64,000 nt of DNA from Stenotrophomonas pavanii. Lineage in GTDB: Bacteria; Pseudomonadota; Gammaproteobacteria; Xanthomonadales; Xanthomonadaceae. Made by a program: the position numbers and the translations under genes. The stretch covers positions 62,001-126,000 of the forward strand of contig NZ_FNFQ01000005.1 of NCBI RefSeq assembly GCF_900101175.1, written 5' to 3'. Below the pieces are notes generated by a model. It saw nothing but the letters and a program-made list of their open reading frames with translations. It did no database searches and was not told the DNA's origin. Positions within the stretch are counted from its first letter, which is position 1. Every line of letters starts with the position of its first letter. Shown piece by piece: positions 9,737-19,388 of the stretch.

Positions 9737-9763
9737 GCAGCGTCGAGCAAGGCTCGGCGCTAC
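9737..9763. repeat. GTAG-headed palindrome
   Basis: Read on the minus strand it begins GTAGCGCCGAGCC and folds on GAGCAAGGCTC. It belongs to the same broad GTAG repeat class but has a different stem from SMAG. Confidence 0.5.
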
Positions 9764-9783
9764 AAGGGCAGGTGCCGAGGGGA

Positions 9784-10098
9784 TTACACCGGGTAACCGG
9801 TAGCTTCCCGTGCCTTCTTCCAGGCGGCTTCGAATTCACGCGCGGAGATTTCGTCGTCCTCGTCGAAATCCAGGAACGACACTGGCTGGTCGGCCAGCAG
9901 GAAGCGGTCGTCGCTGTGGGCATGCTCGTCGGCCCAGACCATCTTGGTGCCGTAGATTTCCACCTGCCGCACGATCTTCTCGCCGCGCGCTTCCATCAGC
10001 ACGTTGCCCTTGCCCAGGCCCGATTCGGCCCAGTGCTTGTAGTACTTCTTTGCGGCGGATTTCGCGCCGGATTTTGCGTTGTGCTTTGCGTAGGTCAT
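9784..10098 (-). CDS. Small single-EF-hand protein, function unknown
   Basis: A 104-residue cytosolic protein. The start at 10098 (MTYAKHNAK) is chosen over an ATG 60 bp upstream, whose added codons look non-coding. The N-terminus is very basic (KHNAKSGAKSAAKKYYKHW). Near the C-terminus DFDEDDEISAREF fits the EF-hand loop exactly: acidic residues at loop positions 1, 3 and 5, Ile at 8 and Glu at 12, with Asp instead of the usual Gly at 6. One EF-hand suggests dimerisation or a structural calcium site. No family name is offered. It has its own transcription unit between two minus-strand genes. Confidence 0.7.
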   Translation of the reverse strand: MTYAKHNAKSGAKSAAKKYYKHWAESGLGKGNVLMEARGEKIVRQVEIYGTKMVWADEHAHSDDRFLLADQPVSFLDFDEDDEISAREFEAAWKKAREATGYPV

Positions 10099-10160
10099 TG
10101 CAGGAGCCCTGGCCGCAGGCGCGGCCGGAAAGTACGGAATGGCGCCATTATCAGGCATCC

Positions 10161-10197
10161 GGGGTCAGAGCCCTTTCCTTTGGAAGGGATCCGACCC
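10161..10197. repeat. GGGGTCAGA palindromic repeat
   Basis: GGGGTCAGAGCCCTTTCC pairs with GGAAGGGATCCGACCC. It sits just past the mltA stop codon and may act as its terminator, though no T run follows. Confidence 0.7.
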
Positions 10198-10205
10198 TTG
10201 CCGGT

Positions 10206-11372
10206 TCAGTTCGGCAGGGGCACGCCCTTCGGCCACAGCATCCAGATGTTGCCCTTCTGCTTCATGTCGCCAGCCAGCTTGCCGGCGGCATCGCCGCTGC
10301 CCCAGTACAGGTCGGCGCGCACTTCGCCGGCGATGGCGCCGCCGGTGTCCTGCGCGGCCACCGGGCGCACCACCGGGGTGCCGTCCGGGCGCGTGGTGGA
10401 CAGCCACAGCAGGCTGCCCAGTGGCACCACGGTGCGATCCACTGCCACGCTGTAGCCGGCGGTGAGCGGCACGTTCAGTGAACCCCGTGGCCCTTCCGGG
10501 CTGTCCGGGTTGCGCACGAAGAACACGTAGCTGGGATTGCTGCGCAGCAGTTCCGGTACGCGCGCGGGGTTGGCCCGGGCCCAGGCGCGGATCGCGTCCA
10601 TGGTGACGTCTTCCTTCTTCAACTGGCCCTGGTCCACCAGCCAGCGACCTATGGCGCGGTAGGGATGGCCGTTCTGTTCCGCGTAGGCCAGCCGCACCTG
10701 CTTGCCATCGGCCAGGCGCACGCGGCCGGACCCCTGGATCTGCAGCAGCTGCAGGTCCATCGGGTCGGTCAGCCATGCCAGCACCGGGGCCTTGGCGCCC
10801 TTGGCCGCGATGGTGCCGGCGTCGTCATAGGGCTTGAGCACCTTGCCTTCGACGCGACCACGCAGGCGCTTGCCCTTCAGTTCCGGGTAGAGGCTGTCCA
10901 GCTGCACCACGATCAGATCATCGGGCGTGCCGTACACCGGTACCGTGGCCTTGTCGGTACGGGTCAGGCTGCCGGGGTAGATCGGCTCGTAGTAGCCGGT
11001 AATCAACCCGTCGGCCTGATGGCCGCCGGCACGCAGCGCGTAGGCATCGAGGTCGCGCTGCAGGAACTGGCGGATCGCGGCCGGGTCCTTGTCTGACACC
11101 GCGGCGGCGGCGGCGCAGGGTTTGGCCCAGACAGCATTGTTTTTCAGGCGGGCGCAGCTGCTGCGCCAAGCCACGAAGCCGGCCTGCAGATCAGCGTCGG
11201 AGACTGCGGGCAGGGCTTTCCAGTCGACCTTGGCGTAGGTGGCCGCCGGCGGTGAGGGCGGCGTGGGCGCTTCGGAACCCGTGCGGGGAGCGGTGGTTGC
11301 GCAACCGGCGAGCACCGCCGCTGCCAACAGGGTCCAGTGCTTGCGCTTGAAGAAGGTAGCGGAATCGATCAT
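10206..11372 (-). CDS. mltA: Membrane-bound lytic murein transglycosylase A, lipoprotein
   Basis: A 388-residue lytic transglycosylase that cleaves peptidoglycan glycan strands to 1,6-anhydromuropeptides at the outer membrane. The lipobox is LAGC near residue 23, followed by a Pro-rich linker. Family motifs are clear: GYYEP, the GSGRVRLADG strand, YAEQNGHPYRAIGR, NPSYVFF, and the double-psi barrel with catalytic Asp342 in AAQDTGGAI, then a C-terminal WPKGVPLPN. The ATG at 11372 is preceded by GGCGGC. The 67 bp between it and the upstream amidase gene on the same strand suggests co-transcription. Its products feed the muropeptide recycling that signals to AmpR-type regulators. Confidence 0.93.
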   Translation of the reverse strand: MIDSATFFKRKHWTLLAAAVLAGCATTAPRTGSEAPTPPSPPAATYAKVDWKALPAVSDADLQAGFVAWRSSCARLKNNAVWAKPCAAAAAVSDKDPAAIRQFLQRDLDAYALRAGGHQADGLITGYYEPIYPGSLTRTDKATVPVYGTPDDLIVVQLDSLYPELKGKRLRGRVEGKVLKPYDDAGTIAAKGAKAPVLAWLTDPMDLQLLQIQGSGRVRLADGKQVRLAYAEQNGHPYRAIGRWLVDQGQLKKEDVTMDAIRAWARANPARVPELLRSNPSYVFFVRNPDSPEGPRGSLNVPLTAGYSVAVDRTVVPLGSLLWLSTTRPDGTPVVRPVAAQDTGGAIAGEVRADLYWGSGDAAGKLAGDMKQKGNIWMLWPKGVPLPN

Positions 11373-11439
11373 GCCGCCATGGTGGAGTGCCGGCCGCTGT
11401 GCGGCAACCCAGCGCGGGGTCAAGCGTTCATGCGCGGGG

Positions 11440-12186
11440 TCACGGCATCTGCAGCAGCAACGAATGCAGGATACGGGCATCCTCGGCATCCAGCGTCTTC
11501 GGCAGGTCGTCGCGGCCACGGAACCGGCGGTGGAAGGCGGCGACGGTGGCGTCGCGGTTGTCGAGCGGATAACCGAAGCGGGCCAGCGCATTCCACGCGT
11601 CGAAGCCTTCCGGTGCCACGCCGTCGGCCGCGCGCGGCCACACGCCGAAGCCGGCCTCGGCCAACTGCTGCCATGGGAAGAAGCGGCTCGGATCCTGCTT
11701 GCGCGTCGGCGCCAGGTCGGCATGGCCGATCACCTGGCGCGGCGGAATGTTCAGGCGCGTGGTGAGATCGCGCAGCAGTACGATCAGCGATTCGATCTGC
11801 GCTGCACTGAACGGGCTGCGGCCATCGTTGTCGAGCTCGATACCGATCGAAGCCGAGTTGAGATCGGTGATGGTGCCCCAGCGCCCGGCGCCAGCGTGCC
11901 AGGCGCGGCGCTCATCGGCCACCAGCTGGTAACGATGGCCATCGGCGCCGATCAGGTAGTGCGCACTGACCGGCCCGCCACTGTTGGCGGTGCGCAACGT
12001 ATGCAGGCTCTGCTGCACCGATTTCTGCTCGGTGTGGTGGATGACGATGATGACCGGCGTGCGCGCGTTCTGGTTGGGTGATGGCACCCAGGTGGCGAGC
12101 GGGTTGTGCTGCACGGGCGCGGTGGCGGTGCAGGCCGAAATGGCCAGCACTGAGAGGGCGGACAGCAGCAGGCGAGGGAGACTCAT
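11440..12186 (-). CDS. amiD: N-acetylmuramoyl-L-alanine amidase, AmiD/AmpD family lipoprotein
   Basis: A 248-residue zinc amidase that removes the stem peptide from (anhydro)muropeptides. The lipobox AISAC (Cys19) places it at the outer membrane, like E. coli AmiD rather than cytosolic AmpD. The Amidase_2 fold shows IIVIHHT (zinc His50), VSAHYLIGADG, AWHAGAG, SIGIELDNDG and the zinc/catalytic motif IGHADLAPTRKQDP. A C-terminal peptidoglycan-binding-like region follows. I believe this corresponds to the second AmpD-like protein (AmpDII) of S. maltophilia, but that link is from memory. Paired with mltA it could finish degradation of released wall fragments. Confidence 0.88.
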   Translation of the reverse strand: MSLPRLLLSALSVLAISACTATAPVQHNPLATWVPSPNQNARTPVIIVIHHTEQKSVQQSLHTLRTANSGGPVSAHYLIGADGHRYQLVADERRAWHAGAGRWGTITDLNSASIGIELDNDGRSPFSAAQIESLIVLLRDLTTRLNIPPRQVIGHADLAPTRKQDPSRFFPWQQLAEAGFGVWPRAADGVAPEGFDAWNALARFGYPLDNRDATVAAFHRRFRGRDDLPKTLDAEDARILHSLLLQMP

Positions 12187-12253
12187 GGTGTGATTCTAAC
12201 CACAGGCGATGAAGAGTCGCGGTCGCGAGATCCCGGACCAGCACGTCCCGACT

Positions 12254-12742
12254 TCAGTGTTCGGGGTCGAAGCAGCCGCCGGCCTGAGTGAACCTTTGGA
12301 CGGCGTCCTCCCCCTCTGCCTCGTACTCGATGGCGAACGGCATGGGCGGACGATGCTTCTTCTGCGGATTCATGCTTCGAAACACTGCATAGCCCTCAAG
12401 CACAGCCAATATCTGGGGTCGCGTCAGCAAGACAACATCTTGGGAGTTCCATCGCGAATACACCAGGAGGAAATCGGCTGCCCGCAGGACGACATGCCCC
12501 TCTCCATAGTGGACGCATGCGCTGCCCTCGTCACCCTTTGTGGGCGCAACAAAGGCACTGCGGGTCCGCAGTTCGCTGCCGCAGCCGAGATGGCCGAAGT
12601 CTCCATCCAGCCATGCTGCGATTTCACCGACACCCCGTCCCTGCCCATGGTGGACGACCGGCGCGTCACCGATCTTCTCTTCTCCGGAAGGAACGTGGCA
12701 ATCGCCGGTCCAGTAGGGGAAAAGAACTGCACGGATAGTCAT
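12254..12742 (-). CDS. Hypothetical protein in lower-G+C islet
   Basis: A 162-residue soluble protein without signal peptide; I recognise no family. The segment GDCHVPSGEEKIGDAPVV and the later DFLLVYSRWNSQDVVLLTRPQ look like a genuine globular fold. An AGGGAATGGG stretch precedes the ATG at 12742. Codon use and G+C are visibly lower than in neighbouring genes, suggesting horizontal acquisition. It lies directly after a fragment of a probable immunity gene (12794-12952) on the same strand, so an orphan immunity role is possible but unproven. Confidence 0.6.
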   Translation of the reverse strand: MTIRAVLFPYWTGDCHVPSGEEKIGDAPVVHHGQGRGVGEIAAWLDGDFGHLGCGSELRTRSAFVAPTKGDEGSACVHYGEGHVVLRAADFLLVYSRWNSQDVVLLTRPQILAVLEGYAVFRSMNPQKKHRPPMPFAIEYEAEGEDAVQRFTQAGGCFDPEH

Positions 12743-12793
12743 TCGAAACCCATTCCCTGGTGCCGCAACGGAAACCCCTGTCCCACTTCCGGT

Positions 12794-12952
12794 CTACCCG
12801 ACCTGATCAAAGATCACGTCAGTCACGCCTGCCCGCTCAAGGCGTGACTTCACTTCCTCACTGACGATCAGTGCAGCACCGAAGTTGTCCACATGATCCA
12901 GCACCCATTTGCTGCCAATGCCGATGCATGGACGGAGTCTGAAATAGTTCAC
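12794..12952 (-). pseudogene. Short immunity-protein fragment (Imm11/DUF1629-like C-terminus)
   Basis: A 52-codon frame starts with GTG, has a good AAGGAG five bases upstream, and ends in TAG. It begins VNYFRLRPCIGIGSKWVLD and ends with SEEVKSRLERAGVTDVIF, which resembles the end of DUF1629/Imm11 immunity proteins that are normally ~190 residues long. The likeliest reading is an internally deleted gene that kept its start and tail. The GTG overlaps the TGA of an upstream remnant (GTGA), as in a toxin-immunity pair. A real 52-residue protein cannot be excluded. Confidence 0.5.
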
Positions 12953-13047
12953 GCCTGCTCCTTGCGCACTGGTCGCCGTTCAGAATCTGGGGCGACACCC
13001 GCCCCGACAACGGGACAGGTCGTCCTGATCCAGAGCATAGCTTGAAG
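12949..13047 (-). pseudogene. Possible 3' remnant of a toxin gene
   Basis: A frame ending VGAGVAPDSERRPVRKEQA stops with TGA overlapping the GTG start of the immunity-like fragment. No start codon with a ribosome site is found, and the frame just upstream crosses another gene. The 4-base coupling to an immunity-like gene is the only argument that it is a toxin tail. I cannot name the toxin. Confidence 0.3.
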
Positions 13048-13090
13048 GAAAAAGGCATCTTCTACGAGCAGCCGTTCCGCAAAAGGCGCT

Positions 13091-13555
13091 TCAGCCGATG
13101 GGGAACAACGGCCCACGGCCCCAGGGCACTCCGGCATCGGAGAACAGCCGTTCGATCTCATCCTGGAATCCTGGATGAAATGTCGTCTCAACACTCGACT
13201 GCGAGCGCAGGTAACGCGAGACCAGATCCAGGCACAGCTCCGTCGCTTCCATGTAGGTATCCAGCCACAGCACCTGCCCCTCGTCGGAAAGCTGATCCGG
13301 ACGGACAACCGAGAGCTTGTGGCAGAAGGCATCGATGCTGGAAAGCCCCAGCTCCGCAGGCAGCCCGTAGGAGAGTCGCCACAGACCGGAGGAAAGGCAG
13401 CGATAGGTGAGCTCCACCGCGAAGCTCCAGTGTTCTCGATCTGCTGCGCCGCCCACACTACGCACCAGCGCATGCGGACTGTAGTCATCCAGGGTCAGCA
13501 GGTAGACATACCATTCGATGTCTTCCATCACTGCTGCGGAAGTCGCCTGAATCAC
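13091..13555 (-). CDS. Hypothetical protein in lower-G+C islet
   Basis: A 154-residue soluble protein of unknown family, acidic and helix-rich (MEDIEWYVYLLTLDDYSPH; LDTYMEATELCLDLVSRYL; FQDEIERLFSDAGVPWG). I choose the GTG at 13555 because CGGAGTAGGC lies just upstream; an ATG at 13528 has no such site, and the frame further upstream runs through palindromic repeats. Composition differs from core genes. Size, composition and neighbours fit an orphan contact-dependent or polymorphic-toxin immunity protein, but no motif proves this. Confidence 0.6.
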   Translation of the reverse strand: MIQATSAAVMEDIEWYVYLLTLDDYSPHALVRSVGGAADREHWSFAVELTYRCLSSGLWRLSYGLPAELGLSSIDAFCHKLSVVRPDQLSDEGQVLWLDTYMEATELCLDLVSRYLRSQSSVETTFHPGFQDEIERLFSDAGVPWGRGPLFPIG

Positions 13556-13632
13556 GCCTACTCCGTTCTGTAGTCCATCGAAGTCGTTGGTGGCGCGTAC
13601 ACGCACACCTGCAGACAACCATTGAAGCAGGA

Positions 13633-13732
13633 ACGGTAGAGCCACGCCATGCGTGGCTGAGTCGCCAACAGTGCCAAGCAAGCTTGGCACCCACCAGGAC
13701 AGTAGAAGTGCCGACCAACGGTCGGCACCCAC
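13633..13732. repeat. Cluster of three GTAG-type palindromes
   Basis: Three different palindromes lie in a row: GTAGAGCCACGCCATGCGTGGC, GTGCCAAGCAAGCTTGGCAC and GTGCCGACCAACGGTCGGCAC. They separate the lower-G+C islet from amtB. Confidence 0.65.
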
Positions 13733-13761
13733 AACATCAATGCAGTAGCTCCGCCGCTACT

Positions 13762-15198
13762 TCAGGCTTCGTAGGCAGACTCGCCGTGCGAAGTCACATC
13801 CAGGCCGGTGCGTTCGGCCTCTTCGGTCACGCGCAGGCCGACCACGACCTTGACCACCAGCAGGATGACCGCGGTCACCACCGCCGACCACAGTACGGTC
13901 AGGCCGACGCTGACCACCTGCACCCACACCTGGTGGGCGATATCCAGATCGGCCTTGGTACCGCCCAGCGACTGTGCACTGAACACGCCGGTGAGGATCG
14001 CGCCGACGATGCCGCCGACACCATGCACACCGAACACGTCGGCAGTGTCGTCCACTTTCAGCAGGCGCTTGAGACCGGTCACACCCCACACGCAGACCAC
14101 GCCGGCGACGAAGCCGATCACGATCGCGCCAAGCGGCCCGACGGTGCCACAGGCCGGGGTGATGCCGACCAGCCCGGCCACCGCACCCGACGCCGCACCC
14201 AGTGCCGACGGCTTGCCCTTGCCGATCGCCTCCACCAGGGTCCAGCCAAGCACGGCAGCAGCGGTGGCCAGCACGGTGTTGAGGAAGGCCAGCGAGGCCA
14301 CCGTATCGGCGGCGGCGGCGGAACCGGCATTGAAGCCGAACCAGCCCACCCACAGCAGCATGGCGCCGATGTAGGTAAACGGCACGTTGTGCGGCTTCAG
14401 CGCGGTCTGGCCGTAGCCCAGGCGCTTGCCGACGAACCACGCGCCGACCAGGCCGGCCACGCCCGCATTGATGTGCACCACGGTGCCACCGGCGAAGTCG
14501 ATCGCGCCCAGTTCACCCAGGTAGCCGCCGCCCCAGACGATGTGTGCCATCGGGATGTAGCTGAGGGTGAACCACAGCGCCGAAAACAGCAGCACCGCGC
14601 GGAACTTGATGCGCTCGGCGAATGCGCCGACGATCAGCGCGGTGGTGATGCCGGCGAAGGTCGACTGGAAGGCGACGAACAGGTAATCCGGCAGGCCCTT
14701 GATCGGCGTGTTGCCCACCGACTCCGGGGTGAAGCCCTTGAGGAAGGCGAATTCGGTGAACGAGCCGAAGAACGGATTGCCGGCGCTGAACACCGCGCTG
14801 TAGCCATAGGCCACCCACAGCAGCAGCACCAGCGAGAACACCACCAGGATCTGGCTGAGCACTGACAGCACGTTCTTCGAACGCACCAGGCCGCCATAGA
14901 ACAGGGCCAGGCCCGGCACGACCATCAACAGCACCAGTAGGGTGGAGGTGAGCATCCAGGCGACGTCGCCACGATCATAGGCGGCGGCGGCTTCGGCCAC
15001 GGCCGGCGCAGCGGCGGCGGCGGCGGCGGCGGCATCGTGCAGCGGCTCGACCGCCACGCTTTCGCTGGGCAACGGCGAGACCTGGGCCTGGGCGTGGGCG
15101 CTGCCCGGCCAGGCGCCGGCGGCCAGCGCGCTGAGCAGCATCAGCAGGCACACCAGGTGGAACCGGGCTTGCCACCCGGTGAGAAGGCGCATCTTCAT
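13762..15198 (-). CDS. amtB: Ammonium transporter AmtB
   Basis: A 478-residue inner-membrane ammonium channel. A cleavable signal peptide (ending AHAQ) is followed by a poly-Ala linker and eleven transmembrane helices. Conserved pore features include DVAWMLTSTLLVLLM, FYGGLVR, the twin-His region VVHINAGVAGLV and FGVHGVGGIVGAILTG. The cytosolic tail is RVTEEAERTGLDVTSHGES, where GlnK docks. The ATG at 15198 has GGAGAT seven bases upstream. It lies 22 bp after glnK on the same strand, the classic glnK-amtB operon. A run of GCG/GCC codons at 15011-15033 makes the poly-Ala stretch unusually long. Confidence 0.95.
   Translation of the reverse strand: MKMRLLTGWQARFHLVCLLMLLSALAAGAWPGSAHAQAQVSPLPSESVAVEPLHDAAAAAAAAAPAVAEAAAAYDRGDVAWMLTSTLLVLLMVVPGLALFYGGLVRSKNVLSVLSQILVVFSLVLLLWVAYGYSAVFSAGNPFFGSFTEFAFLKGFTPESVGNTPIKGLPDYLFVAFQSTFAGITTALIVGAFAERIKFRAVLLFSALWFTLSYIPMAHIVWGGGYLGELGAIDFAGGTVVHINAGVAGLVGAWFVGKRLGYGQTALKPHNVPFTYIGAMLLWVGWFGFNAGSAAAADTVASLAFLNTVLATAAAVLGWTLVEAIGKGKPSALGAASGAVAGLVGITPACGTVGPLGAIVIGFVAGVVCVWGVTGLKRLLKVDDTADVFGVHGVGGIVGAILTGVFSAQSLGGTKADLDIAHQVWVQVVSVGLTVLWSAVVTAVILLVVKVVVGLRVTEEAERTGLDVTSHGESAYEA
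15011..15033. repeat. GCG trinucleotide microsatellite inside amtB
   Basis: About eight consecutive GCG units (Ala codons on the coding strand) sit between the signal peptide and the first mature helix. Length changes would keep the frame. Confidence 0.8.
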
Positions 15199-15220
15199 GG
15201 GGGAAATCTCCGGAAGGGGG

Positions 15221-17315
<2,095 letters not shown>

Positions 17316-17355
17316 CGGTACGACCTCGGATGGGGATGAATGCCTGCTGAGGTAC

Positions 17356-17371
17356 AGCAATGACCGTGCCA
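17356..17371 (-). promoter_or_regulatory. Sigma-54 promoter of glnA
   Basis: On the minus strand TGGCACGGTCATTGCT matches the consensus TGGCAC-N5-TTGCW at every fixed position. It ends ~40 bp upstream of the glnA start codon. Confidence 0.92.
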
Positions 17372-17433
17372 ACTTTCTGCAACCCGCAAGTCGTTGATTT
17401 CACTAAGCCCGCCCCGCACCGGTGCAGATCAGC

Positions 17434-17452
17434 GCGCACCAAACGGGTGCGC
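17434..17452. promoter_or_regulatory. NtrC binding site, glnA-proximal
   Basis: GCGCACC-AAACG-GGTGCGC is a perfect dyad that fits the NtrC pattern GCACC-N5-GGTGC. Its centre is about 72 bp upstream of the -24 box. Confidence 0.8.
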
Positions 17453-17463
17453 GGGGTACCGCA

Positions 17464-17480
17464 CGCACCCGTTTGGTGCA
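17464..17480. promoter_or_regulatory. NtrC binding site, glnA-distal
   Basis: CGCACC-CGTTT-GGTGCA is the same dyad with one mismatch between arms. It lies 29 bp, about three helical turns, from the first, suited to cooperative NtrC binding. A third, spacer-less palindrome GCACCGGTGC lies at 17416-17425. Confidence 0.8.
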
Positions 17481-17538
17481 GCGGGGATCGTCTATCCTCT
17501 CGACCTTCTTCCTTCCGCCGCGCGTGCACGCACCGTCC

Positions 17539-18333
17539 ATGTCCGACCTGCTCTCCGCCCTGCTGCTGGGCATCCTCGAAGGCTTGACCGAATTCCTGCC
17601 GATCTCCAGCACCGGCCACCTGCTCATTGCCCAGCACTGGCTGGGAGCCCGCTCGGACTTCTTCAACATCGTCATCCAGGCCGGCGCCATCGTGGCCGTG
17701 GTGCTGGTGTTCCGCCAGCGCCTGCTGCAGCTGGCCACCGGCTTCAACCAGCGCGAGAACCGCGAGTACGTGTTCAAGCTGGGCGCTGCGTTCCTGGTCA
17801 CCGCGGTGGTCGGCCTGGTGGTGCGCAAGGCCGGCTGGTCACTGCCGGAGACGGTCAGCCCGGTGGCCTGGGCGCTGATCATCGGCGGCGTCTGGATGCT
17901 GCTGGTGGAGGCCTACACCGCACGCCTGCCCGACCGCGACCAGGTGACCTGGACGGTGGCCATCGGCGTGGGCCTGGCGCAGGTGGTGGCCGGCGTGTTC
18001 CCCGGCACCTCACGTTCGGCCTCGGCGATCTTCCTGGCCATGCTGCTGGGCCTGAGCCGCCGTGCCGCCGCGGCCGAGTTCGTGTTCCTGGTGGGTATTC
18101 CCACCATGTTCGCCGCCAGCGCCTACACCTTCCTGGAAATGGCCAGGGCCGGGCAGCTGGGCAGCGAGAACTGGGCCGACGTGGGCGTGGCCTTCCTTGC
18201 CGCAGCCGTCACCGGCTTCGTCGTAGTGAAGTGGCTGATGGGCTACATCAAGTCACACACGTTCACCGCCTTCGCCCTTTACCGCATCGCGCTGGGCGCG
18301 GCACTGCTGCTGTGGTTGCCATCCGGCAGCTGA
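17539..18333 (+). CDS. uppP: Undecaprenyl-diphosphate phosphatase UppP (BacA)
   Basis: A 264-residue polytopic inner-membrane enzyme that dephosphorylates undecaprenyl diphosphate to recycle the lipid carrier for peptidoglycan and other envelope polymers; overexpression gives bacitracin resistance. Both catalytic motifs are present: EGLTEFLPISSTGH near residue 15 and PGTSRSASAI near 155. Eight hydrophobic segments are visible. I take the ATG at 17539, because upstream codons of the same frame overlap the NtrC sites. It is divergent from glnA, and the NtrC dyads lie only ~60-100 bp upstream of this start too. Confidence 0.95.
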   Translation: MSDLLSALLLGILEGLTEFLPISSTGHLLIAQHWLGARSDFFNIVIQAGAIVAVVLVFRQRLLQLATGFNQRENREYVFKLGAAFLVTAVVGLVVRKAGWSLPETVSPVAWALIIGGVWMLLVEAYTARLPDRDQVTWTVAIGVGLAQVVAGVFPGTSRSASAIFLAMLLGLSRRAAAAEFVFLVGIPTMFAASAYTFLEMARAGQLGSENWADVGVAFLAAAVTGFVVVKWLMGYIKSHTFTAFALYRIALGAALLLWLPSGS

Positions 18334-18406
18334 ACAGCGCCGGGGCGTGGCAACCCCGTTGCCGGCCCCGCTCCGTTTCCCCCACGGTTCCCCAAGGAGA
18401 ATCACC

Positions 18407-19231
18407 ATGAACCGCAAGCTCACCCTGCTCCTTCCGCTGGCCCTGATGGCCGCCTGCAGCCAGACCCCGGCCCCGGCCGGCACCGGCGGCGACGACGTGG
18501 CCCCGGCCGCGGCCAAGGCAGCAGACCAGCAGACGCTGGCGCACCTGGATGCGCAGCGCCTGCAGAGCCAGCACTGGCGGCTGCAGCAGGCCACCGGCGC
18601 CGACGGCAAGCGCATCGACGCGCTGTTCGCCCGCGAAGACAAGCCGGTCACCCTGGACTTCGCTGAGGGCCGCCTGTCGGTCAGCAACACCTGCAACCGC
18701 ATGGGCGGCGGCTACACCTTCGACGCTGGCAAGCTGAGCGTCAGCGCGATGGCGTCGACCATGATGGCCTGCACCGACAAGGCGCTGATGGCGCTGGACG
18801 AGGCCGTGTCGAGCCGCCTGCAGGGCGAACTGAAGGCCGAGCAGGGTGCCGATGGCACGCTGACCCTGACCAACGCCAAGGGCGACGTGCTGGTGTTCAA
18901 CCCGGAACCGACCGCTGAAACCCGCTATGGCGGCGCCGGCGAGACCGTGTTCCTGGAAGTGGCGGCCAAGACCGAGAAGTGCTCGCACCCGCTGATCCCG
19001 GACTACCAGTGCCTGCAGGTGCGCGAAGTGAAGTTCGACGACAAGGGCCTGAAGCAGGGTGAGCCGGGCAAGTTCGAGAACTTCTACGGCACCATCGAGG
19101 GCTACACCCACGAAGACGGCGTGCGCAACGTGGTGCGCGTGAAGCGCTACGAGGTGAAGAACCCGCCGGCCGATGCGCCGTCGCAGGCGTACGTGCTGGA
19201 CATGGTGGTCGAGTCGGCCATCGAGAAGTGA
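18407..19231 (+). CDS. META-domain (HslJ-like) plus DUF4377 lipoprotein
   Basis: A 274-residue envelope lipoprotein: the signal peptide ends in lipobox LMAAC, followed by an Ala/Pro/Gly-rich linker. Residues ~55-165 form a META/HslJ domain (WRLQQATGADGKRID, NTCNRMGGGYTFDAGKL, MASTMMAC). The rest (from about ETVFLEVAAKTEKC) resembles DUF4377, with conserved cysteines and YQCLQVREV. AAGGAG lies 7 bp before the ATG at 18407. Such proteins are linked to heat-shock or novobiocin tolerance in E. coli (HslJ), but the function here is unknown. A terminator and SMAG repeats follow. Confidence 0.8.
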   Translation: MNRKLTLLLPLALMAACSQTPAPAGTGGDDVAPAAAKAADQQTLAHLDAQRLQSQHWRLQQATGADGKRIDALFAREDKPVTLDFAEGRLSVSNTCNRMGGGYTFDAGKLSVSAMASTMMACTDKALMALDEAVSSRLQGELKAEQGADGTLTLTNAKGDVLVFNPEPTAETRYGGAGETVFLEVAAKTEKCSHPLIPDYQCLQVREVKFDDKGLKQGEPGKFENFYGTIEGYTHEDGVRNVVRVKRYEVKNPPADAPSQAYVLDMVVESAIEK

Positions 19232-19232
19232 T

Positions 19233-19255
19233 GTAGAGCCGACTGCCAGTCGGCT
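19233..19255. repeat. GTAG-headed palindrome
   Basis: GTAGAGCCGACTGCCAGTCGGCT: GTAG head followed by an AGCCGACTG/CAGTCGGCT stem, starting right at the preceding stop codon. Confidence 0.7.
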
Positions 19256-19265
19256 GACGGGTGGA

Positions 19266-19290
19266 GGGCGGCCGCAAGGCCGCCCTTCTT
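19266..19290 (+). terminator. Terminator after the META-domain lipoprotein gene
   Basis: A GGGCGGCC/GGCCGCCC stem with a GCAA loop is followed by TTCTT. Confidence 0.75.
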
Positions 19291-19298
19291 CGTTGTGG

Positions 19299-19375
19299 GT
19301 AGAGCCGGCCGCTGGCCGGCTGCCCTGCGCGGATCCGGCAGCACACGGGCGTTGCCGGCCAGCGGCCGGCACGAC
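19299..19375. repeat. SMAG inverted pair
   Basis: It starts with GTAGAGCCGGCCGCTGGCCG and ends with the reverse-oriented GCCGGCCAGCGGCCGGC. The closing end reads CGAC, so one border has decayed. Confidence 0.8.
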
Positions 19376-19388
19376 CCGTCATGCCGCC

